64,000 nucleotides of DNA, from the NCBI GenBank assembly GCA_017590115.1, contig JAGGNK010006448.1, forward strand, positions 7,798,099 to 7,862,098, read 5' to 3'. Source of the DNA: Montifringilla adamsi (lineage: Eukaryota; Chordata; Aves; Passeriformes; Passeridae). The notes under the pieces were generated by a model, which saw only the letters and a program-made list of their open reading frames with translations, had not been told where the DNA came from and ran no database searches. Both the position numbers and the translations under genes were made by a program. Positions 25,681-38,808 of this stretch are shown in pieces; the stretch's first letter is position 1; each line of letters opens with the position of its first letter.

Positions 25681-26749
25681 TAATATTAGAATTTTCAAAG
25701 TCTTTATCTTTGGACTAATTCTACCTTTGCTAGAATAAGTATTAAACCTCTGACTTTGATAGGAATAATATATAGAATTCCATGTGAAGCTTAATGGACT
25801 TGAACACATCTTGGACAGAATTTGGACCTGTTTTCCTGATTCTACAGAGGGGTTTTAAACAGGTCTGGACAAAAAAAAAATAGAATGATCTTCACTGGTA
25901 AAGGAGGACATGCTACATTGCTGGGTGGTATAGCTCTGTTCTGGCATCTATCTTACTATGAATTCATCTGTGAAAATTTTCAGGAAAGGCTCCAATGGAG
26001 TCATGTCAAATAAAATTATTTCTGGGCTATGTTTCTACACTTTTCCAGCCAATGAAAAATAGCTGAATTGCAATCTCTCAATCTATCCCATTGTTCTGTA
26101 TAAAAATAACAGAACACTGAAATGTACTTTTCAAATTATTTGAATTACCTTAGAATTTAGAATGGTTTTGAATTTGGGTGTTTTTTGTTGGGATATGAAT
26201 CCCCTGGAAAAACTGAGTGGAGCTATTTGAAAGAAAAAAATGTAGCAAGGCCTACATTTTCAGTCAAAATAATATGGTTAAATTTTAACAGCAAAAATAG
26301 TCTAATAACTTATATATACATCACTTTTATTTTACTGATTTGTGATTTCATATTTATTACTCAGAGTTTAATTATTTTTAATTGTAGTCAGAATTATGTA
26401 GACTTTAAAAGAAATATTCACATCTCTTTGGGTAGTGGAACAATTTAGGATTTTCACTGTTTTGATTTTGGGCAGTGAAGTAACTTAGGGGTTTTTTCTG
26501 GTTTGGTTTCTTTTTTAATTAATGAGTAAATTAAAGTATACAGGATAGCTTTTCTATTATAGTGCTGGTTTTGGAATGTTTTTCTGAATGACACTTATCA
26601 ATGCATCTGCTGTTAGAAAGCTTTTACCATAGTCACAGTACTTTATTGCCTTCAATTTTTTACTTTTAAAGCAATTTGTAGTTTCTCCATTTTGATATAT
26701 TGGTCCTTGCATGCTTGCTTATTTCTTTTCTTGTTAACTTGTTTGCTTG
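25681..26749. other. AT-rich DNA, nothing recognised
   Basis: No repeat family or exon is visible. The longest frame (26185-26448, 87 codons) is low-complexity and hydrophobic by chance composition. Confidence 0.55.
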
Positions 26750-26885
26750 TACTGGAAACCCAGATCTGAACTCAGCACTCCATCTGTGGCATCCCATCCT
26801 GAGTAGGAGGAAAGGTTTACTTCCCTTGGCTACCTGCTGGAAACAGCCTAGTGCAGACCAGAGTGCTCTTGATCCAGTTTAACCA
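26750..26885 (-). mobile_element. Short CR1 LINE fragment, diverged
   Basis: The plus-strand wording ctgaactcagcactccatct (26766-26785), then gagtaggaggaaaggtttac and ttggctacctgctggaaaca, follows the antisense of the CR1 ORF2 region that in the better copy at 39480-39590 reads ctggaaacagaattcaaggc ... ggtcctgctggccacac. Divergence is high and the piece is short, so the assignment is likely but not certain. Confidence 0.6.
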
Positions 26886-27914
26886 AGAGTTATTAAGTGA
26901 CTTTTAACTACTTGTTCAAGGTTTTAGCTCTTTGGAGACACTTTTTATTCTGCTAATTTTGCCATCTGATCCTTACCTAAAAAGGGTACCTTGCAACCTT
27001 TCTCTCTGAGCTATGTACGTAGCCAACACTAATGAAAGAGTTGTCCCAGATGTCCAGTTCATTGTCATGGAAGGAAATAAAATATACAAATGATGCCATA
27101 CCATGGCAGGAACAAAATGTGTCTTATTTAGAACTAAGAGGAAGAAGCAGGACAAAAGTCCAATTCAGCCAAAATTAAGACAGTTCATTAATTTTGTTAG
27201 TTCATTTACTAACAAAATACTTAAGAGAAAATATGTTAGTTGGTGAAAACCAATCAAGAAAGTTCAGTTAGACAGAAAGAACCAAACCAACCTGATCAGT
27301 AGTTTCCTCATTAGTATGACCAAAAATAGCTTTACTGTCAAGAACAGAACAGTACACCCTATTTAAATTGAATTTGGGTAGTTATGAACAACCCACGTTC
27401 TAAAACACCAGTGTTGATTCCTCTTGATCACACATCATCCTAACTTTTCAAAATGTGATGAGCAGCCCCCAGAAGTCCCCAACATAGCTGCTGCTGCTGT
27501 AACACTTCAGGTTATTCTATAATCACCTTGAGGCAAGATTTAGCAAATGCCCTAAATTTCATCACACCATGTTTATTCAGTCAGCTTTCCTTCCAAAGTC
27601 GGAAATTATTTGCTGCGAAGGCATTACAATAGCACAATAGTAAATTCAGTTTGTTGATTTCAGGATGACAGCTGAAAGCAAAATGTCACCTGTTCACAAT
27701 GTTAGTCTGAATTGGCCTTACAAACCAACCCTAAACATTAAGGTGGAATGGCTGTCTTCCAGTAGCAGCAATTTTTATCACCCAAGCATCGCCTTTCACA
27801 CTCTGAGTCTTGAATGTCTAAAGAGGCTGGGAATACAAGCCAAAATAAAGGATCCTTGGATGTAAAAACCTAGCAGTTGTTTTTCAGAAGAAACTTTACA
27901 TATATCTGGATGAA
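26886..27914. other. AT-rich DNA, nothing recognised
   Basis: No gene-like frame or repeat family is recognisable. Confidence 0.55.
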
Positions 27915-28636
27915 ATATGTGATATGATGCAAGCATTATAATTATATATATATATTATATAAATATANNNNNNNNNNNNNNNNNNNNNNNNNNNNNNNNN
28001 NNNNNNNNNNNNNNNNNNNNNNNNNNNNNNNNNNNNNNNNNNNNNNNNNNNNNNNNNNNNNNNNNNNNNNNNNNNNNNNNNNNNNNNNNNNNNNNNNNNN
28101 NNNNNNNNNNNNNNNNNNNNNNNNNNNNNNNNNNNNNNNNNNNNNNNNNNNNNNNNNNNNNNNNNNNNNNNNNNNNNNNNNNNNNNNNNNNNNNNNNNNN
28201 NNNNNNNNNNNNNNNNNNNNNNNNNNNNNNNNNNNNNNNNNNNNNNNNNNNNNNNNNNNNNNNNNNNNNNNNNNNNNNNNNNNNNNNNNNNNNNNNNNNN
28301 NNNNNNNNNNNNNNNNNNNNNNNNNNNNNNNNNNNNNNNNNNNNNNNNNNNNNNNNNNNNNNNNNNNNNNNNNNNNNNNNNNNNNNNNNNNNNNNNNNNN
28401 NNNNNNNNNNNNNNNNNNNNNNNNNNNNNNNNNNNNNNNNNNNNNNNNNNNNNNNNNNNNNNNNNNNNNNNNNNNNNNNNNNNNNNNNNNNNNNNNNNNN
28501 NNNNNNNNNNNNNNNNNNNNNNNNNNNNNNNNNNNNNNNNNNNNNNNNNNNNNNNNNNNTTATATATACATATAATATATATATATATATTATATATATA
28601 ATTATATGTGATATGAAGTAAGCAAGCATTATAATT
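27915..28636. repeat. (TA)n tract with assembly gap, flanked by similar sequence
   Basis: The Ns span 27968-28559 (592 bases). Both edges are (TA)n: tatatatatattatataaat before and tatatacatataatatatat after. Outside these edges the same motif appears twice in direct orientation: tatgtgatatgatgcaagca (27915-27934, continuing ttataatt) and tatgtgatatgaagtaagca (28605-28624, continuing agcattataatt). The tract may be a longer tandem array containing this motif, or two assembled copies of one sequence. The 224-codon minus-strand frame across the Ns is meaningless. Confidence 0.9.
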
Positions 28637-30200
28637 CGTTATATGATCTTGGAAGAATAAAAAAATATACCCATCTCAGGGTAATTTTTGGTCACAGAAC
28701 TAATAATTTTTAATCCAGTGAACTTTGATGTCCTCTTACCCTGTTTTGAAGAAATAAGCGAGTCTGCCACTGTCTCCTCCAACTGTCACAGAGACAGTAC
28801 ATGCTCCCAGTTTTTATTCTCACTTTTTACCCCTGTTTTTTTGTTGCTCTTGTTGCTGGACCAAACTCTTTAATGGTTTCAACTACTTACTATTTAGAAA
28901 CTTTCTTAGCTTAGAACAGTTTGAATTTCCAGCTGGATGTCAGAGTACATGTCTTCAAGGTTCAGAGCAAACTTTCTGCATAACTTTAGGTGCAATTTTC
29001 TACAGGTGGTTAAGCAGAAGGTGGATTTATATAGCTGCAATAGGAACAGAACAGTTATGCTTATATTAAAGCAAAAGGGTTTCAGCAACTGTCTTACAAG
29101 CTTGCTTGGTCTGAAATGCAGCATGAAATATGATTTTCAATGTGAGAAAACTGTTAGCAATTCAGAAACAAACAGACTATTAAGGCAGGCAGGTAAGAGC
29201 CTTTAGGCTTCCCAATTTAGTTATTAGTTGTGTCCCTACTGAAAACAGATGCTTCTAGTCTTGTTTCTTGTTTGATCAGTGAGGAGGCTATATTTTTAAG
29301 TTTTGAATTGGAGGTACCTACCATATAATAAAAGGCATGACTTTGAATCTTCATACCATTTTATAAGGAATAAAGAGGAGAATAAGGCTGAAACTTTCAA
29401 GTACTGTGAAGTAAATGTACATATTACTCAAGATTACACTCATTATGTGATAGAACTAATATTCACAATTTTTGAGCTTTTTATTCAAGATTATTGTAAT
29501 TGTTCTTAGTAACTTTAAATATATATCTTATATGCACAATTTTTCAATCGATTACTAAACCAGGAAGTAAACTAAACAAGTATTGATGTCATTAGAAATA
29601 ATTAAAATTTTTATAATTTTTTTATAACCATAACATTTAATTGTACTCACCATGTCTATAAATAAATTAGTACTTTTCATAGTCAGATACAGAATGACTA
29701 AATAAATAGTTCATGATCCCTACAATAATAATGAATAATGAAATTTTATACAAAATATTTATTTTATGGTACCAGAAACATAAAGAAACAAATTGAAAAA
29801 GAAACACTGATTATTTGCTCCATATTACCTACAAAACTCAAGTGACAAACAAAACTTATGCAAAAAGATCCACTGTTTAAATAAAACAAAGCAACAATAA
29901 AAAAAATCACTAATTTCCCACTGAGAGTGTGTTTGAATAAATTTTTTTAGAAAATCCATAATTTTTAAAATTCAGATTAGAAAATCCAATTTCCAGCTTG
30001 TGCTTTATCTTCATTGCTGTTTGTCTCTAGAAGTACAGTGCATAGAAATGTTAGGGGGCTTCAATGCTATTGTAAAGGAAAAGAAATATTTGAACAAGAA
30101 ATGTCCCAGTACAAGAAGGAAGAAACATAATGATATAAAGTTGTAAATGTCATGGTTAAAAGATATAGAAAAATAGACATTTTCAGCCTTGCCTTGCTTG

Positions 30201-30290
30201 ATCTTCCCTTTCCCTTCCTTTCCCCTTCTCTTTCCTTTTCTCTCCCCTCTTCTTCTCTCCCTTCCCGGTCACTTTCTCTCCTCTCCTTGA
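30201..30290. repeat. Polypyrimidine (CT-rich) tract
   Basis: About 90 bases almost entirely C and T on the plus strand, of the form (CCTTT)n and (TCTCC)n. Mirror-symmetric stretches in such tracts can form triple helices, but this is a general property and nothing here shows a function. The Glu/Arg/Lys-rich minus-strand frame at 30067-30348 is its translation. Confidence 0.93.
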
Positions 30291-31108
30291 TGTGACAATT
30301 ATTAAGAAGTACCCCAGCTTTAGATATAGGCCCACATGTTTCAGACAAAAATTCAGTATGCAGGAGTCACCTGTTGCAGTTTTAACTTATGCTAAGGGTC
30401 TTCATAAATCTATGGCAACCCCTATTTTGATGGTGCAGATCATTCATCTCTCTTCAAAGGAACTGACAGCAATTATAAATTTCTGAGAATTTTCATGTTC
30501 AAGTTTATAAATTGCTAACATTGCTGCCAGTTCTGGCATTGTTATGAGAGAATCTGAAACAACTAACTTGAAGACTATGTCTATGTATGCAGGCAAGATT
30601 AAAAATCAAAGCAGTAAAAATTGGATTATTTCACTTTCCTTTCCAGTTGTTTTGCTTCACAGTGGGGAAACAGCACTTTTAGTAAGAAGGCTTGTGCCTT
30701 CTTAGTTTCCTGGAAGAAGATCTTAGTCAAATCCTGTACACTTGACAGGTCTTGCAACTGAGGATGAGAAATGGTAAAGTTGCCCTCATAAAAGGTTGTT
30801 TCCCTGCAGGGCAGTCACAGGAGTTTGCAGGGGATGGAAAAGTTGGATTTAGATCCTTGTTGCTGGGCAACAGGTAAGGAAGGAGCAGATCTTTCTTAAA
30901 GAGATTGAGTGGTCCTTCACAAGTGTTTATACACAAAGAACCCCAGCTTAAAAAAAAAAAAAAAAGCAACGACAACAAGAAAAAACTATTCCTGCACAGA
31001 CAGAATTGATCTGAAAATTCTGAAGAGGGAAAGATTCTCCAGTCCACAAACTAGGCCCTGACATTAACAGAATCATCATTTCTTTTCCCTTTATATAATC
31101 TTGAGTGC

Positions 31109-31203
31109 TGGGGTTGGTTGGTTGGTTTGTTGGTTGGTTGGTTGGTTTGTTGGTTGGTATGTTTTGGGCATTTGTTTTCTTTGTTTGTTTGTTGTTGTTG
31201 CTG
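31109..31203 (+). repeat. (GGTT)n repeat grading into (GTTT)n/(GTT)n
   Basis: About ten ggtt units with occasional tgtt variants at 31111-31159, then tttg and ttg units to about 31200. On the plus strand, closely spaced GG pairs could form two-layer G-quadruplexes. The Trp/Gly and Pro/Thr/Asn-rich frames at 31101-31307 and 31091-31303 are translations of the repeat. Confidence 0.95.
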
Positions 31204-32349
31204 GGTTTCTATTTTTTGCTATTTTGTCTCTCTTAGACATAATCAATTTCCAGAGAGGTAAGGAGGGTTTTTGGGATTTTTTTTTGCTATTTTTTAAAAT
31301 CATCTAATAATATAGTTGTTGATATAAAAAGACAAATCAGTCTTAGTTCTTAAGTAAACATGCCCAAAACAGAACATAAAAAGGCTTCTAATAAAAAAGA
31401 ATTTCAATGTCCAGTTATCCCTCATTTCATTAAGAAATAAATAAAAATAAATACATTACTGATCCTTTGTGAACTACCCCATTTTAACCTTTTTTTTTTT
31501 TTAATCACAGAATTTGTTGGTTTTCATGCTAATCTAATTTACCATATGTGGCTCCATTCAAAGATGAAAACAGAAGGTTTATCTAAAAGAACAGGTGGTA
31601 TTTTATGTTGGATTTTTGCTGAGATATGTAAGTATATTACCAGAAGTTATCCAGACATGCACAACTATAGAAAAAAAACAGAATTTAAATGGGGAATTTT
31701 CCTATTTAAGAAAAGACTACTGGTTTTGTTCACTACTTTAGTTTAATGAAATTATGTATAGGTAGACAATGTGAAGTTATGCCTTAAAAATATAAGTGTT
31801 AGTCTTTTCATGTCTTTGTTTAACTTTCTGATAAGCTCTGGTAGAGGACAAAATCTTTTCTCCCACAATCAAACTGCCTTAAAGACAATGCTGGAAGGGC
31901 TGATATAATTACTGTGGAAATGAACATATATTTTTAAAGCTTAGAAGTTAACTGAAATATAATGTCTTCCATCTGTTGGTATCAGAGCAATGCACACTAA
32001 GGAGACCATCTTTCAGCACACCCCTGACGCAGATAAAGGAATTATGCAAAATTAAATGAGATATGTTTATCATAGAACATTAGTCCTCAAGAAAAATTAA
32101 ATTCACTTCAATGAAGACTGAAACTTATGTAAAATAAAATAAATTTTCTTTTGAATTTTTTGCAAAATTTCAGTTTTTACAAAAGAAAAAAAAAAGAAAA
32201 AAAAGAGGGATGTTTTTCTTTTCCATAAGGAAATTTGCAGAACAGCATATTGGAACATTGTGGCTAGCTCTCAGAGCCGAAACCTATGTAAAAAAAAATA
32301 TATATATCTTTGTGAGGGACTTTGGGTTAGTTTGGGTTTTCTCTTTTTC

Positions 32350-32398
32350 CCTTTTCATAATTTCCTTTTTTTTTTTATTTTTTTTATTTTTTTATCTA
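32350..32398. repeat. T-rich low-complexity tract
   Basis: T runs interrupted by single A or C, after an A-rich stretch at 32182-32206 and a TA patch at about 32297-32310. Confidence 0.9.
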
Positions 32399-35300
32399 TT
32401 AACTTAAGTTTTCTCAATACACTCAATAGCTGGTTGAGGAATCTGAAATAATGGCAGGGTATTTAAAATAGCATATATTTCAAAGTCCTAGAAATTATTT
32501 CATGGCTCCTTTTTATCACCATTTGAATGATGAAGATTTCATCTTCACTAATTTCTTTTTAAGCTAAGGGAAACATCTGCTTAACCTAGAGGCCTATTTT
32601 ATTTCATATTTTAGGAATGTATTTTTTTTTCTTTTATTCTGGAAAAGTGCATCTTATATCCTATAAAACTTAACAAAGTGCTTATGAATGTTAGTGAAGC
32701 TGTCAGATTGAGCACCTTAAATTTAGACATAAACTTGTTACATAATTATGACCTTCTTCCACTCCCAAGTGAGTTCTAAAGATCAGTTTCCTTCAACAAC
32801 ATAGCTGGCATACAAAATAAAAAAACCCTCTTTTATTGGAATGACATGAAGTTTTTCGAGATTCCCAATACAGTTCTTTTCAGAAAGTTTTAGGACATGT
32901 TTTGCTGCTCAACTTGAGTTAAAGGGACTTATCTGACTTACATTAAATGCCTTACTTCAGTTTAGGACAATAAAGTTGTGTTATTTGAGCTTACTTCCTC
33001 TTTCTTTCCATCTTGGCATAATCTGTATGCCATGGGCGTAGTTACTCAGCTATGACCAGAAGGCAGCAGTAATCCTGACCCACAACTGCTGCTCCACAGG
33101 ACCAGTGTATCCAACCCATCCAACCCCACCATCACTTTCCAATGAGCTATCCAGACAAAAAATTATTAGGTAAGTGTAAACATTTAACCACTGAATTGCA
33201 TTGTGCTGTACTCATCCTGAAGGATCCAAGACCTCCATGAGATCCAGTTAAGGTATGTCCTCTGAGGACAAGTTTGAACACATAGGTGATCACTTCATTC
33301 ACAACACTCTAAGACTTAGCCTTTTCCAGCAGAAAATATCAGCATGATTGATACCTTATGTTACTAAGAAGGTTAAGGTTTGATACTGTATTTTGCAATT
33401 TGCTTTCCTAAATATCAATGCTGGTATTTAGGCCTTTGCCTGAGTGACATTACAGGGTCATCAGTTTTGTTTTTGATTTCATCCATTATCATTTGTCCTA
33501 TCTTCCTTCTCACAACAAACAAGTCAGATTTGCGTGTTTTTAACAAACAATACCTTAGTTTTCCTGATAATCCATATACTGAAATTAATGTGTTTCTACA
33601 AATGGCACTCATTAACAACAAATTCTATGGATGATATTTGAAAAAATTACCTTTGTCCCAGCACAACCCTATCCCCCCACCACAGATACAAAAAGTGCTT
33701 CACTTCTGTCTGAAGACATTTCCTCATTCATCTCATACTGTGATATAAGCCTAAAGTTGTTTTTCTTCCAGTGGTTTCTAAGTATTATATTCACTAATAT
33801 ATTGCCACACTTTGATTTGGCACATCATTTTGTCAGGAGAAAAACTGAATAACTCAGAAACTTCTTTTTCTCTTGGTTTTACCCTTCATCAGTCCATGGG
33901 ATTTCACTGTTTTACCTCAAAAGAGTTAATAAGAAACATCTGTGGAAACTGGAGGTTTTATAAATGTTTTGTTTCACATTTCAAGTGTGGATTTTCACTG
34001 AACTGTTCTGTTATAGGAACTGAAACTAAAGAATCTTGCAAGACTGAAGTATTTAATCACGACTTGTGAAGTTTGCTTTTCCCCCCTGTGTTTTGCTCTT
34101 GGTTTTGTACAGGAATTTCTAGATACATTGAGCTTGTGTGGTTGTATGCATTTCATTTAGAAAATAAGACAGACTTTAGCAGGTTTAATACAATGTTTAA
34201 GGGTTTAGATCTCCCTTAGTAATTTAGCTTTTTAACTTGGTATTTAGGAATTAAAAAAAGAACAACCTTGTCTGATTGTATATTTTTATAAAAGAAATCC
34301 CTTATAAAGTCGCTAGATTGTCTCTTCAGAAGATATTACATTTTTTATGCCACTATTCTAAATAAAATCCTTTTTTTAAACCGATTATAAAGTGATAGGT
34401 TTCCAAAAGTTCAGAGCCATCAGAAGTAGTCAGTAATGCTAATATATTGCTGTTCTACCCATCTGTAGAGAGCTTTAATTTAAATCTTGTTGATTTATTC
34501 ACTTTTAAAATAGTACTAGGGAAAACAGCACATTCTTTCTGTTTCCATTAATTAACCACCTTTTTTCCCAAGCTTTCTAGAGCTGATGGAAGACGATTGA
34601 TTTTTCCACAACACCGCCAAAGCTTTCTTTTCTTTCTTACTCTCATCCTGCCAGACCTACACCTTCAAAAACATCTGACTACATCACTTTACTTCAAAAA
34701 TTTTATGAAGAAGATGTATACTCCTAACATTTCAAATTAAGGCCGACCTATTGAATCTATGCCAGGGAATAGAACATATACATTTGTTTCAGTTATGAGT
34801 GTTTATAAAAATATTTTTAATACAGAGTTAGCACTAAAGGCATCACTCTTCCATGTATTGCTTCCTGGCCAGAGTATGAATTAAATCAGAAGCTACAAAT
34901 CAGTAGCTGTCAGAGGCAGGATGCATGATACTCTAAAAAAAATAATAAATTTAGTTTTGAGGAATACCATAGGAACCTGAATTACCATAATCTCCATTAA
35001 GACAACAAATTCCTAGATAGATCACTTTCTTAGCTGAGAGAAAGAATTGCAAATAAGGAAATTTTTCTGTTAACTATGGAATAACTGTTTAGGTAAAATA
35101 TAAATCTTTGCTATTTTTTAAATGAGTTGCAAAACCAAATTTTCCTTTGGATGTTAAAAATATTCCACACACTGAGGCCAGAATGTTTGTAGATATTTAT
35201 TTAGGTAGCCATAAAGAAAAAATGTAGCTGAAACCTTGGTGTGAAGTCATAGAAAAAGATTGCTTTTAAAGAAAAATATATTGCAATTCCCAAAATTAAC

Positions 35301-37203
35301 TTCAGGATAACTGCTAAGAGCTAGTGTAGCCTAAATATCTGCTATTCTCCCTATTCACCTGCTAGATTATGATCATCCTGACACACAAACTTTCTTGTTC
35401 AGATCATGTCACCTCCTAAAATTTTTATCTGCAGCTATTTATAGCCATCTGAGAAAAGAACACATTAGTCAGTCAAGGAAATAATACCTGGAAAATTATA
35501 AAGAATATGTGACAAAGGAACTTTCTTAAATTGAGTAACAGGAAAATCAAAATGAAATTAGAAAAAGACAACTAATCAGTATATACTATCTATGACACCC
35601 ATGTAATTTTTTTTAAATTATGCTTTTTATGACAATCAATATAGTGTTTTTCACAAAAAAAAAAATCAAACCTTCCAGAAAGCTGATGCCCTTATTAATT
35701 TCCACTGACATTTTCTTTGCAGTCAAAATGTATATTAACTATAAAAACAGAGTTCATTAATCTGAAACGTGTCTAAAAATGACAAAATCAAGTCAGCTCA
35801 GTGAGGATTTTGTTTTTCCTGTGAACCTATTTTTACAGCACTCATACATTCCAAACAGAAATCCTAAACAAAGAAGATTAGTAAAATTTCAAGTGTTAAG
35901 GTTATTATTAACTATAAAACTTAACATTTCAAAGGAAAGTAATTTTAGCTCCTTGATTAAATCTATCCTGTATTTAAACTGCTAGCAAAAAAAAAACAAA
36001 ATCCTTCAATTTTTCAGAGCTGTTGGGAAATAAATAAATTATTCTCTGGAATAAGGGATGTATAATTTTTGCTGATATTTTATTCTTTATCTCAGTGAGT
36101 TTCTTTTCACTGGCTTACATTAATTCTTCTCTCTGTGAGTGATGTCCTTGTAGAAATGTAGGACAGTCTGTGTACCTGAAACTGAGTAAATCTTAGACAA
36201 AGGAAGTCATGTTGTGGGGATTATTCCCACTAAGGATCTCAGACAAAGGAAATTGGCAAGAAATTGTTGGTAGCAACTTAAGTGGGAATTTTACTTCACT
36301 TTTTCAGTTTCCAGAACATTCTAGAAATAAATACTTTTAATATTTGTGCTTATATGTATAAATAATAATGAACCATTGCATTTTCTAATAAATAATGAAA
36401 GTCTGAAAGGGTTAAAAAGAGAAAAATGTATAATTATTCCTCAGTCATGGATTGTTATTGAAATATTATGAATTTTAAAATGTTAAGTGATTTTAGAAAC
36501 TTAACCATGGATTATCTGGCCTTACTATATCCTTTTCCTATTTTGTTATTAAAAGGTGAAATAAATACACTTTTTAAATTTTATGCACTATCTTTGCAAC
36601 ATTTACAATGACTATAATAATAACAAAAACTGTTCTCCCCTTTTATTTTGAAAAGGAAAAAATCTGCACATTGCCCCGCTATTCAGTTTTCAGAGTTATT
36701 AATATATAAGGAAAAAGTTGAGATTAACTCTAAAATGTGGACAAGAATAATGTGTTTATACTAATATGGAGGGGTGAGGTGTTGTTCCATTGCTTTGTTC
36801 TAGATAGAACTTATTCTATGGAGCAGACACAATATAAAAATTCATCTCTTCTGGGTGTAGCAGAATGCAGCTGGAGAAATAGACATGCACCTTTCATACT
36901 TCTATTTCTTACCTGCTCTTCCTCAGAAAATCAGTTCCTCTCTAATCATTTTTTTCATCTTCTTTGTGAATTTTGAAAATGTTTTGAATCACAAATTCTT
37001 CCATGAAAGAATGAAGGAACTTTGGTGGCTATGAATGTATCCCATGGAGTGTGATGCAGGTTCAGCTTTCTAGTAAAATAAATATGAAACACACAAAGCC
37101 CATCTTCATAAAATAACTAAACACCCAAGTTAGCTGAAGAAATACATCATTCTAGAAAGCATGAAAACACTTTAGAACAAAGGCTATTAAATAACCCAAA
37201 CCA

Positions 37204-37400
37204 AAAAAAAAAAAAAAAAAAAAAAGACAACACTTTTGGGGACCAAACCCTTCTCAGATATATAAACAGAAAAAAAGGGGTTTGCTTGCGGGGTTTCTGG
37301 GATGTTTTTTTTTTTTTTTTTTTAATGTGTGTGTATTTGTTTGCTTAGTTTTGGAGAGTTTTTTGGGTTTTTTCTTTGGTTTTTTTTTGGTTTTTTTTCC
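37204..37400. repeat. A tract and T tract about 80 bp apart
   Basis: An A run at 37203-37225 is followed by a T run at 37305-37323 and then T/G-rich sequence to about 37400. The A and T runs are complementary and could pair. Nothing recognisable lies between them. Confidence 0.9.
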
Positions 37401-38550
37401 CAGCACTCTCATTTCAGGAAAAGAGTGATAAAGTGGAAAGTGGAAAATGTAATAAAAATCTAACAAATTAGATCTTGAAACTTGTAGTCCTTTAAATCAT
37501 GAGCTGTTTTGCACTGTACCACCTTCTCACTCCTCTTGTTCTATTCCCTTTCCGGTCTTTATTTCCTCCTTTTCACTTCCTTCTTCTACAGTATTTCCAA
37601 ATGAGACAAGCCCACTAACTTGACATTGAGGGTTTCATTTGCCCAAACACATATGTATATTATCATCTGGCTTGTTCCAGGGCATTTTTCCGGGCTATCA
37701 GCTGCCTGTCCAGAATGGCACACACACTGCCTTGATGCCTGGTTTTAGAGTTACTGGCTGTGTTAAGAATTATTTTGTGCAAACCTGTTGTCTTGGAAGG
37801 TACCAGATACTAGTGCAGGGCAACTGAATAGAATCTTTAGAACCCAATTCAGGATGAGACAAGTTACTAGACTCTATTGAAGTACATTTCCATTGACTAC
37901 AGGATGCGTTTCGACACTAGCTGACCATTAGCACACCTCGAGGCACTTTTAGATAACTCAGTCTTTAACAAGATACAAAAAAAAATTGCAATCAAATTAA
38001 TTTTATCTGAATATTTGATTTATAACACTACCTACAGTCTCAACTTTCCTTTCCATGACAGAAGGGCTGGCAATTCAGCTTGCCTAATTTTACAATCTTG
38101 ATTTAATTACCTAAACATCTGAATTTGTTCCCATTTGAGATGTGCTACTCTATCTCTCCAGCTACTAAACTAGAGAACCACAGGTCTCCCATTAGTCCTT
38201 CATTATATCTGCCAGCTTTGTGCAGATGTCTCCGGCATCCTGCGGCATCTTAAGTGACATATAGATATCTATCTTTAGCAACTTAGTCAACCCTAAGCAA
38301 CTCAGTCAACCCTGAAATGTCAACATAGAAATATGTACATTTGAGCTAGTCATTGTAAGCTGCCTTTGTAGCTAATGAAGAGAAATGAGTCACAACTTGT
38401 TTGCTTTAAATAATCTATAGTAGGATGAGATGATTGGCAATCTGTAAGTTTGTTTCCACTTGCTATAAAAAGAATCTAAGATGACTAAGATGAAGAAATG
38501 CAAAATGTTATTAATTATATTTATTAGTATATTTGGTCTACATTTTGTTA

Positions 38551-38808
38551 TAAAATCACAGAATCATTTATGTTGGAAAAGACCTTTGAAGTCATTGAGT
38601 TCAACCTTTGACCTAACATCATCTTGTCAATTAGACCATGGCATTAAGTGCCACATCTAGTTGTTTCTTTAATTACTCCAGGGATGGTGACTCAACTCCC
38701 TCCCTGGGTAGCCCATTCCAGTGCTTAAGTGCTCTTTCCATGAAGAAATTTCTCCTGATGTCCAGCTGAATCTCCCCAGCTGCAGTTTGAGGCTGTATCC
38801 TCTCACTA
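38551..38808 (-). mobile_element. CR1 LINE, 3' portion of an element split by an LTR
   Basis: The plus strand begins taaaatcacagaatcattta (38551-38570), the reverse of a CR1 3' terminus with its ATTCTRTG-like unit. It runs through ttggaaaagacctttgaagt and gtagcccattccagtgctta to ttgaggctgtatcctctcac. The CR1 sequence stops at 38808 where an LTR starts, and resumes at 39265. The bases tcacta at 38803-38808 are repeated after the LTR, showing that this piece and 39265-40255 were one element before the insertion. Confidence 0.95.
38803..38808. repeat. Target-site duplication, left copy (tcacta)
   Basis: Six bases tcacta immediately before the LTR are repeated immediately after it at 39259-39264. 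Six-base duplications are typical of several retroviral integrases. Confidence 0.85.

Larger units (their letters stand above)
28637..38550. other. Gene-poor AT-rich DNA, about 10 kb
   Basis: No exon, RNA gene or dispersed repeat that I can recognise. Frames are short. Simple repeats inside are listed separately. A 19-bp near-perfect tandem pair (gcaacttagtcaaccctaa, then one-base variants) lies at 38278-38314. Confidence 0.55.

Noticed and set aside
27955..28629. 224-codon minus-strand open frame
   Set aside because: Nearly all of it is translated Ns from the assembly gap; the remainder is (TA)n.
31091..31307. Overlapping sense and antisense small proteins
   Set aside because: Both are translations of the (GGTT)n repeat.
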